DNA of 64,000 bases from Calliphora vicina (Eukaryota > Arthropoda > Insecta > Diptera > Calliphoridae), in NCBI RefSeq assembly GCF_958450345.1, contig NC_088784.1, positions 70,829,747-70,893,746 of the forward strand, in the 5' to 3' direction. Position numbers and translations under genes: made by a program. The notes below the pieces were generated by a model, which was not told the origin of the DNA, did no database searches, and was given only the letters and a program-made list of their open reading frames with translations. Position 1 is the stretch's first letter; each line of letters starts with the position of its first letter. Shown here in pieces: positions 41,201 through 53,200 of this stretch.

Positions 41201-44200
41201 CTCGAGTTTTGACCTATTTTTGATCTATATCTGGATTACTACGTCATAAATATAGACAATATGTACACTGATGGACAAAATTCTCCGCCATTTCCCCTTT
41301 AGGATGTGTAAAGGACCGCCACGCTACGTTTTTGTAAATTAGGTTAAGTTAAAATTACTTGTTTTAACTGAAGTATAATTAAAATGAATTATTGTTTTTG
41401 TTGAAAAAATAAAATTTTGCGTTTCAATTATATTTATAACATGGTAGTCCTTTAAACATTCTAAAGGGAAATGGCGGTGACTTTTGTCCATCAGTGTATA
41501 TCTAATGATAGATATTTCAAAATCCATTGCAACGATGTAGATAAGGCTATAGTAAGTTGGACCTACAATGGTTCAAAATCGGGAAAAATATTTTTTAACC
41601 CGAATTTTTTTTCATCAAAAAATTTTTCAAAAAAAAAATTTAAAAACTAAAAAAAATTTTTTTAAAAAAATTAAAAAACAATTTGGAAAAAAAAATTGAA
41701 AAACAATTAAAAAAAAAATAAATTTTGTTTACCTAAAAAAAATTTTTTTAAAGTATAATTTGGTGAAGGGTATATAAGATTCGGCACAGCCGAATATAGC
41801 TCTCTTACTTGTTATATATTATAAATTTATGAGTTCTCGAATTTCAACAATTCAATGCTTGAATTACACTTGCATTGATTACTCTAGTTTACAAGGTTTT
41901 TGCTCATGAATTGAAACATATGGGGATTTGTGTATTTAGGACTTCTAACGTCGGAAAAAATATTAAAAAAAATCCTGGATGTCAAACTTTTGAGATATTT
42001 ATTAAAAACGAAACATATAAAAATGTACACGCAGAGAAAAAATATAATTGGGCATGGTTACTGTAACCATTTATATAGTGTTACAAGTTTTTTAACTATA
42101 TTATAGTCACAGTAACCATTTACATGATTGTGGTAACAATAATATGGTTAACTTACGATTCACATGATTGTCTCAACCATATATATGGTTACAGTAAACA
42201 TATATATGTTTGTGGCAACCATATTTATGATGAATAATTTTATCATAATATGTTGTTCTCAGATTATGATAAGCCTTAAGCCGAGAGCACCATAATATGA
42301 TAAGTCCTTCATCATATAAATGGTTGTCACAAACACATATATGTTTACTGTAACCATATATATGGTTGAGACAATCATGTGAATCGTAAGTTAACCATAT
42401 TATGGTTACCACAATCATGTAAATGGTTACTGTGACTATAATATAGTTAAAAAACTTGTAACAATATTGAAATGGTTACAGTAACCATGCCCAACTATAT
42501 TTTTTCTCTGCGTGTACATTAAATTAGTACAAAAAATTAAAAGTGAAGTGAAGTCCTCTTTTTATAATTATTTTCATTTGTCTCCCTCACGACACTCCAA
42601 CAGTAGTCTCCCAGCGTATTCTGATTCCAAATACCTTGATAATTCATCTCGAAAAACTTCAAATCTTGATGGAAACGCTCTCTATGTTCGTCACTTATGT
42701 GTCCAAGGTTTTCCGGGAAAAAATCCACATAAGAATGAAAAAGTGAATTTTTTAAACCCATCAGTTCAAAATTATGTAATAAGTTCGCAACAATATCTCT
42801 GTAATTTTGACTTTTCTTATTATCCAAAAATTCTTGAACAACAAGTTTAAAAGAATTCCATACTGCTTTTTCAACATCGGTTAATAGACACTCAAATTTT
42901 GTATCACCTAAAATTTTTCTTATTTAAGGACCCACAAATATCCCTTCTTTTAATTTAGCCTCAGAAAGATTCGGGAACATAAATATTGAAATTCTGGTTT
43001 TGTCTTATCTAAAGCTTTTACGAAATTTTTCATTAAACCTAATTTAATGTGGAGTGGCGGCAAAACTATTTTTTGTGAGTCAACCAAACTGACATTTTTA
43101 ATGTTCATTTTACCAAGAATATATTCACTACAATTTGTGCAAATCGAATGAGGTACCCACATTTTATCCTGATTTGACACGGGGAATCCAAAATAATGTA
43201 AATAAGCATTTTGCAGTGTTTGTGTTATAGGAAAACCTTGATTTAAAACCAAAATGGTCTTGGTTTATTTCACACTTTCTAGAAGATATTTTAAAATATT
43301 GTTTACTTTAGAGTTTTGTATTTAATAGCGATTTATTAACGTTTATCTACAAAAAAGATGTACTTTTAAACAGTATTTATTTTTTTCCTGTTAATTTTAA
43401 AACTCCAAAATTTTATATAGAAAAAACCAACAACGAAACAACATAATGTTTGGGGGATTAATTTCATTTCTAATATTGGGGATTTAATTCATAACTATTC
43501 TGGGTTGTATCAAAAACTGGCTTCACTTAGAAAAGTTTATGTTTGCATTGCCGATCTTCGGCCGGGCGCTAAGGTTTTCTCCTCTTGGGTTTTCTGGGCG
43601 AAGTGGGTTTTTGATACACCCCAGAGGAGAAAACCTTTGCGCCCAGCCGAAGGCCGGCAATGCAAAGAATTTTTAGTATGCGAAGACGGTTAATTTTTTT
43701 CATTTTGGTTTGAGGATTTAGTTCCTCTTGTTGGGGATTTATTTCATTTAGAACTTTTGGGTTTTAATTCATAATGAATTAAGCCCCCAATTTTGGGGTT
43801 TTAATTAATTTGCTGTTTGGGGACTTTGTTCATTGGTTACTTTGTTCGTAGTTCCTGGACCGAAAAGTTGTGCAAGTCAAAAACTATATTTTTTATTAGA
43901 AATAATGATATTTAACTAGTTTTTTGCATATTCATAATTGCCAATAAATAAGATTAAATTTATTGTTGAACATTATGAAATCGCATTTTTCTTTATATAG
44001 ATATTAAGTAAACAATGCTTATGGGGGGTAGGGTCAATTATGGACCGATCCTCATAAAATTTTGTATAAAGATTTAGGTTTATATAAAACATTTTAGATC
44101 CCTTTCACACTAGGCAATTTAGTTGCGCAAGTCTCTTGCCCAACAACAAAACATTTTCGAAACTTTCTTCCGACAGCAACAGGAAGAACACCTTGCTTCT

Positions 44201-47200
44201 GACCAAATATTCATTAGGCGTAGCCGTTATTCGTCCACCCGATGGACGTCTATATAGAAAAACTTTATTAGGTGAAGCTGCTATACCAGATGAATTAGAA
44301 AATTGGTGACCAGTTGTACACACACTTCAAAATAAACACTTGTTTGCACTATAATTTATATCAACAAAAAAGAATTCAAAAATTATTACAGGAAAATTGA
44401 AAAGAATTGTTTATCATGATGTTGCAAATTCTCCACACTTTTTAATGTTTGCAGTAAATACAATTTTTAAATATTTCAAGAACTTTTCCAGCAATTTTAC
44501 GTTTTAAAATCGCGCACTTAATTTCAAAACAATTGTTATTCGTTTGTTTAATTTAGAAAAATTAAAAAAATGTATTGTATATACAGAAAATCTTTCTTAT
44601 TCCGAGCTCTATGTTAAAAAAAATGTTATTTGATAAGACACCAAAAGAATAGGTTCTGTCATAGAAATCTTTTTTTGTTTTGTTTATTTTTTGTTCTATA
44701 TGAATGTTTAACAGCAGTTTTAAGCTCTTTTTACGTTTATACGCCATCGTTTTCATTTACTTTATGTGACAGAATTGTTATCATTGGTGCTATTAAGTTA
44801 GATGGTATGTTGAGTTGATCATGAGTTATATTTTGAAATGAAAGACAAGAAGTCAATAGTCTGCTATTATAAAAAATATGAATCGATGAAAATAAACTTA
44901 TTCCTTTAGCGTGTTTTAGAAGTTTGTCTTCATGGGACTTAAACTAAACATGTACTTATTCTAGAAACACCAAAGCCCCCTATCATACACAGAGAAAACA
45001 GATTCGTAGTGGCAACCGAATTTGTCGATTACACACATAGAATTTTTCGGTTCTAGCAACAGAATATCAGTTCATAAGGAAGAATTTCGGTTGAAGCTAC
45101 CAAACTTTTGTTACCCCTTCTATCATTATGTAGCCACAACTGAAAAGTTCGGTCACCAAGGCAGAATCATTCGATTGGCAACAAATTCGGTTGCTACTAC
45201 GAATCTGTTTTCTCTGAGTAGAATTCATTATATTTTATTATAGAGTGTGACGTATATTCGTTATACAGCGAACATATTCTATATTTTTGAAACTGGTTAT
45301 GGGTCGTTTTCTGATAAGAATGTATAACTCTTAAGATAAAAATCGATTGTTTTGTTTTTTTCAAATCTCTTTTGTAAATAAGATAAATCACTTAGAAAGA
45401 TTTATCTGTTATTTTAATAATCTAGAAAGCATCTTATCTGGCATGAACAAATCAGATTCCGAAATGGTACTGAACTCTAACCAAACGAGTACTTTTTTTT
45501 ACAACTGAAAGTACTAAATTCTCTTTTAAAGTTTTTAATTTTTTGTTGGACTGATTCCAATTCTACACATTAAAATATATGTAACCAGTGTTAAAAACTT
45601 TACCATAGGTCAATAATTTGACTGTAATTCATTGCCAAATATAATGTTTCAGACCAAAATGCAAATGGAAAGTTGGAATTATTATACCCTGCACCACCAT
45701 AGTGGGGAGGGTATTATGCGTTTGTGCAGATGTTTGTAACGCCCAAAAATATTAGTCTAACACCCACCTTAAAGTATACCGATCGTCTTAGAATCACTTT
45801 CTGATTCGATTAAACGATGTCCGTCCGTCCGTCTGGTCGTCTGGCTGGCTGTCCATGTAAACCTTGTGCGCAGAGTACAGGTCGCAATTTTGAAGATAGT
45901 TCGATCAAATTTATTACATATTATTTTTTCGGTCCAAGGACCAAGCCTATTGAAACTGGCTGAAATCGGTCCATTATTTCACCTAGCCCCCATACAAATG
46001 TCCTTCCGAAATTGGACCAAATAAGTTTTATATACACAAAATTCATGTCACCAAATTTTGCTACGATCGGTCCATAATTAGTCATAGCTCCCATATAGAC
46101 CCGCTTCCGAAAATCATTTTAACGTATAAATCGCTTAAAAATGTTGGTATACTCACAAAATTCAACATAGTAAACTTTCATATAGACAAAAATCACACGA
46201 CCTAATTTCATGGTGATCGGTCCATAATTGGTTGTAGCTCCCATATAAGTCCCACTTCCGAAAATCACTCAAAAATACAAATTATTGAAATTTTAAAAGA
46301 AAAATGTTTTTACTCTTTCACTTAGTGTAGGGTATAATATGGTCGGGCTTGACCGACCATACTTTCTTACTTGTTGCGTTTTGTGGTGAGCCTTCTCTAA
46401 TTATTAAGCGACTTAGAAAATGTCGAATTTTGTATCAACAAAGCATCATATGCGGGCAGTTTACTTCTTTAATTTGAAAATAAGTGCCGCTGCAGCACAC
46501 CAATTGCTCACCAAAGCTTATGGTGAATGTGTTCCATCTGTTTCAACGTGCGAGAGATGGTTTGTGCGATTCAGAAGTTTTAATGTTGACACGGAAATCA
46601 AAGATCGCCCAGGTTAGTCAAAAATGTTTGACGACCAAGAATTGGAAATATTAAGATTGTTGTAAAACTCAACAATAGCTTGCAAAATCATTGGGAGCTA
46701 CTCAAGCAACAATTTCAAAACGTTTGGGATCAGAAGGATTCATCCAAAGGTGGGGAAATTGGGTACCATACGAATTGAAGCCGAGCGACCTTGAAAGACG
46801 TTTTTACATGTCCGAAATGATGTTTGAAAGCTACAAATGAATCAAAACTTGCGATGAAAAATGGATCCATTACGATAAACGGAAGTGTAAGAGATCGTAT
46901 GTGAAGACCTGCCAATCAGCCGAATCGACACCAAAGAAAACAAGTAAGAGACCTATATTCGTCTATGCCGAATCTTATATACCCTTCACCAAATTATACT
47001 TTAAAATACAATTTTTAGGTAAACAAAATTAAAATTTTTTTTTGGAAAATTAAAAAAAAATTCTTTTTCTTAATGTTTATTTTTTAATTTTTTTTTTTAA
47101 ATTTATGACAAAAATTTTTTTAAAAAAAACAAAATTCGGGTTCAAAAATACATATATTTCCCGATTTTGACCCATTGTAGGTCTACCTTACTATGGTATT

Positions 47201-50200
47201 ATATACGTCGTTGTAAAGGTCTTTGACATCTATCATTAGATATCCATATTGTCTATATTAATGACTTAGTAATCCAGATATAGATCAAAAATCGAGGTTG
47301 TCCTTGTTTTTTCCTTATATCTCAGCCATTTGTGGACCGATTTTCTCTATTTTAAATAACAACTGAGCCAGAAGAATTTCGTAGATATTGATGTATGAAT
47401 GTGTATGTAAGTTATTTGGGGGCTTCGGAAAGTTGATTTCAACACACAGACGGACATGGCTATATCGTTCCGCTATCTATAACGATCCAGAATATATATA
47501 CTTTGTGGGGTCGCAAATTAAAAATGTAGAAATTAAACGATCCAGAATATATATACTTTGTGGGGTCGCAAATTAAAAATGTAGAAATTAAACGGAATGA
47601 AAAACTTATATATAACCCTTGCCACTTATGGTGAAGGGTATAAATATCCATGGCGCTAAGGTGCTCTGTATTTGGTGGGAGCAAAAGGGTCCTGTATTTG
47701 TTGGTCCTATACTTCTTTCGCATCGAAATTCCATAAATAATGTACGAAATGCTATTCTGTTGCACAAAAGCCACTTATACCAATATTATTAGAAATCAAT
47801 ATGGAATATCCTACTCTGATATATTACTATTAGGGCAGCATTTTAACAAATGCCTTTTAGATGTAGGGTATTATATATTCGGCCTTATCTAAGTAATTCT
47901 TTAAGTGTTTGAAGAGTAGTTTATCAATCCATCTCTATTACCAAGAATTAATGTTGTTTTCCAAAATTTTTAATTACAAAAATTGTCAGGTTTGTTGGTT
48001 TTTTTTATTTATAACAAAATATAAATTTGTGTTCAAAGTTGTCGTTAATTTATGAGTTGGATACATTTTTTTTATTTTACTGAAATTTTATTTATTTGAA
48101 TTAATGTGTGTGGAGCAAAAAATAAATATTTATAAGCGGTCAAGATTAAACACATGATATAAATAACATCATAACAAAACATTAATGGGGATTTTTAGGA
48201 ATAAACATTCATCATTCTATTACAGTTCAAAAATTCCAATGATTCTTACAAAATAACTGATTAAAATATATACAATGGTTGATAATACAAAGGAAACTTT
48301 TCGAAATATTCAATTAATAGGTAACAATCCAAAAAAAAATTTAAAAAATTGGAATTGTATTTTTTAAAATTTAATTAATACCTATAGGGTGTAAACAACA
48401 TTTTTAGACAAGGCATCGGACCTTTCAAATGTGTTACACAACTTGGTACACAGGTTCCTTTCAAGAAAAAGGTCATAAACAATTTGAATTTAAAACGCTC
48501 ATTTTAAATTCTTTATCCAATTTTAATATTATTGTCATAGTAATGCTTATGTACGCTAGTTTCAATATTTTGAAATAAAAAATCGTCCTTGAAAAAATGT
48601 CCTAATATTTCGAAGAATAATCGAAAAATGTCCATATATATATGATATAAATTGCAGAGCTTTCGAATTTTCTAAGTATATCATCAAAAATCCTTTTCCG
48701 AAGGAAAACGGATAAACAATTTAAGACCATACATATCCTTTAATGGATTTTTTTTGAGATATCCTTTGAATAAGGACGATTTTCTATGCAATACACGATG
48801 AGAACAGATTTCTAGAAATCTGGTATTTTGCACACATCTATTAAAAATATAAACTTTGAAACTACACAGAAAAAAGTTTCAACATAAACAGTATGATTTG
48901 ATTTTTAATTCATAACAATTATAAATAACAAAGGGCAACAAAAACGAAAAATTTTTAGAGGCTTTTTAATCACTACACAATTTTGATGTACATATTGTGG
49001 TTCCAGTAGTACAAATATGGTCCAAATTTTTAATTCTATGGAGAAGTTTTTTTTTGTAAATTTTTTTTTTTGTAAAATTATTAATTTTTTTAGATATAAT
49101 TAATGATAACTCAAAAAGTCTTAGTCCGATATTATTAAAGTAACCTTGGAAAAGTTTAGATTTACATAACCTTTAATCCGTTTTTATATTGCGTTTTAAT
49201 CTGCTCAGTAATTTCGGAGTTATAATAACAAATTGAAGCAAAAAATATATGTTTTACGTGAAAATAGCTCATTTTTGTGTTTTAAAAAACTCATGAAAAA
49301 TCGAAAACGCAGAAATTATTCAGGTTTATTACTTTATCGCAAAGCCACATATAATAGGAAGAAAATGAGATATCGATCACAAAAATCGATGAATTCTTTT
49401 TGAATTTATTCACAATTAAGTGAATTCGCTCATGTTCACAAAATTGTATTTGCTTAGAAGCGTGTACTTTGAGTGTAAGAACATACAATTATCTAAACAA
49501 GAGCGAATTCACATAATTGTGAATAAATTCGAAAATAATCCATCGATTTTTATGAACGATATCTCATTTTGTTCCTATGGGTGGGTCAATTTGTTCGGGT
49601 GAGAAAAAGCATGACAGGCGTATAGCAAAATTTTGAAGTCTCTCAGCGGGAGCTAGGTTTTGATTTTGACCCTTCTCATAGTATTATTTATTTGTCAATT
49701 CATAACAATTATAAATAATTTCTTGTTTTGTTTTCAAATAAAATCTAGGAGGCTTGAATAAAAATATTTCAATTTCCATTAAAGGTATTAATTAGGGTAT
49801 TCAATTAATCAGGTTTCTGGTTTAATCGGTTAATCGAGCAAATAATTAATCGGGGTTTAGATTTAATCGGTTAATAATCGGTTAATTTAAAATTATTCGA
49901 TTAACCGAATAATTTCTATTTTAATTTTAAATTGAAAATACAACAACGAATTTTGTGTGCAAATACATACAAAAACAAAACAATTCAAACAAAAAATAAT
50001 AGTAAATATGGTATTTGAGATCCTTTTTGTATACACATGTAAGTTTTTTAGGGTTTTATTGAAAACTTCTGAAATAATCTTTTAAAAAAAACAATATAAT
50101 TTCTTTAGATTTAATAAAACTTGACTTGGAAGAAAATCTATCGCTGATGTATTGTTGGAGAAATCGAAATCATGATAAAGAATATCCAATATATCAGTTC

Positions 50201-53200
50201 TTTTTGTAGTTATCCCATTGGAGTCATTTTTGGATTGTTTTAGATTTTGAATAGTTTCGATAAGTTGTGATAAAAAACTCTTTTCCAAAAAAAGTTCGTC
50301 TATACATGTAAATAGAAACAAAGTTTCAAATACATGTAAATTAAATATGTCAGTTTTTATACTCACTAATCAAGTTTCTTGAATGTTCGAAAAAATATGT
50401 AATTTTAATTTGAAATTTGTTTCTTAATTGAAACGGAAAAATAAATACAAAAAATATGTATGTTAAAGTGCAAATAAAAAGAATTTCGGTTAATCGACAC
50501 AAATTAATCGGTTTATTTGTTATTCGAAAATCAGCAATTTTAAATTATTCGAACAGTTAACCGTCAAAAATTAATCGGTTAACCGATTAACGGTTAATCA
50601 ATTGAATACCCTAGTATTAATAGACGGCAATACTGAGCAAATTTAAAAAAAAAATTTGAAATCATTCGGTATTTCAAGGAATCGTTTCGAAAAAACATTA
50701 TTATTTACACGAAAATATTACAAATAGTTTATTTCTTTGTTAATTGATATTTTTCTGTAAACTTTATTTTTATTTTTTGTTTTCTTGACATTTTATTTGT
50801 ATTTATAAATACATCAATCAAAATAAAAAGTTTTTGAATTGTATTAAACAAAAAATAATAAAAAAAAAATCATTCGTATTTTTTGAAAATCTAATACTAA
50901 TTTTGTTTAGACGATGAAATTGAGTTTTTGACAAATATTAATACTCAGTATTGCCGTCTATAAATACCTTAACATAAATTTGTATGTTATTCAAAAATTT
51001 CCTTGAAATATTTTTTCTTATTTTTATGATTTTAATTTTTGGAAGCATGTTAATACATGTTTAATGATATTTTTTCAACGTTTGTTGATTCATTTTGAAT
51101 GATTGATCAATATAGTTCTAATATACGAAATTATTTTAACCTTCGCTTTACCAATACCACTTGGTTTTTGTTAGCTTAATAATTTTTTTCATTTTGTTTC
51201 GATTTAAATAAAATTTAGACTCAATGAACAAATTTCAGAGTTCTATATAATTCAATAAAAACATTTTAAACTTTTTATAAGGTTTTTTCAATTTTTTAAA
51301 ATTTTGTTCATCGGATATATGTATAGGAGTGCAGTATCACCCGGGTGGGTATTGGTAAACCACGTACAAAAAAAACCTTTGGTAAAGCGAAGGTTAACTA
51401 AATCATTACGCAATGCAATTGTAATGCTATTTACTATAAAATATCAAACAATTATGTAAAAAAAAAGCAAAAACTTCCATCATGTACAATTTTCTAATAT
51501 TTATTCTGTATTCTTATTCTGCATCGAAAAAGTTTGGGAAAAAAGTCACGTTCGATTTATAATATTTATTAATTATGAATTTGAATTTATTATGAATTTT
51601 TATTGTTCTGCGTATATAAAAACCAAACTAAAGTTTTATTTTGAAATTCTAAAGAATTTTAAATTGTGTACGGCCATGGAATATTATCGAATTCTGAAAA
51701 ATTAATTTTTCTGAACTTTTATTTATATTAACAAAAATTGTGGGGACATCTACATAACACTTGACCGTCTTAATTGTGTATTTGGGGTCCAGTCATTTTC
51801 CCTTTGTAAATTTTTGACAACGTCTTGGAAATTATTTGTAGGAATTTCTTGAATTCTTAAATTATCAAATGTTGAGTTTTTATAGTACGCCTCTTAAAAC
51901 TTTTTGTTGTAACTTTTGAATATTTATCACATCATTTATTATTTTGCTTTTTAAATTTTCGCAAATCATGACTCTATCTATTTTTACTTAGTATGTATTA
52001 AAAAAAACTTAAATAAAATTACAAAAAGAAATTATCAAAATAAAATAAATATTGAAACAACGGTAAAATAAATTTTTCTTAGCAGTTTTTTATTGAATCA
52101 AACATCAAAATCGTTTCAGTGGGAAATAAGTATTGTATGTATTTTCCCAAACAATTTCCAAATTTGTTCAAACTTATTGTATGTTAAATTTTTTTAAATT
52201 CATAACTTTATTTAAAACTAATTGATTGACTTTTCTTCCATTCGTTTCTCCTCATGTGTAGAATATTTTGTTCAGTGTAGCTAAAGAATACAAAAATTAA
52301 AATCTATAGCATATGCTAGGGATGTACTATAAAAGAGTTGCCAATATCATTTCAATTATAAATAAAATGAACTGGTTTTTATAGGAGTAAAATATCGGGT
52401 GAAATGTTTATTGAATTCAAGATTTTTGTAAAATACTCGTATACAGTTTTTAATAAATTTAATAGTTTCCTTAATTGGATATTATTGAAATAAATAATAC
52501 TGATGACCAGAGAGCTCAACGATTATAATCGTTAAATAATAATTCCACTACATATTACTAATTCGGGTTCGCTGAATTCAGTGGTGTCAATCGTTTTTTT
52601 AGGTTAGCTCGTATTTTCGAGATATACCGTTATTTCGAAAATGGAGGAGGTCAATTTTCTGAAGACCCCAGATATCTTCAGATTCCAAAATCTTCAATAG
52701 TTCTGTCAGACATGCTTTCGAGAAGTTTCCTATTTAAATTCAGCAAAATTGGTCCACAAATGGCTGAGATATAAGGATAAAACCACGACAACCTCGATTT
52801 TTGACCTATATCTGGATTACTAATTCATTAATATAGACAGTATGGATATCTAATGATAGATATTTCAAAGACCTTTGCAACGACGTATATAAGACCATAG
52901 TAAACTACAATGGGTCAAAATCGGAAACTTATTTTTTAACCCGAATTTTTTTTCCACCAAAAAAAAAATTTAAAAAAACATTTTTTTTTAAATTTAAAAA
53001 AAAAAATTAAAATTTAAAAAATTTTAAAATAACAACTCACCAAAAAAAAAAATAAAAAAATTAAATTTTAAAATAACGATTGGAATTTTTTTTTTCAAAA
53101 AATGAAAAAAAACAACTTTGGAAAAAAAAAATTTGTTTACCTAAAAATATTTAAAATTTGTATTTTGAAGTATAATAAGATTCGGCACAGCCGAATATAA

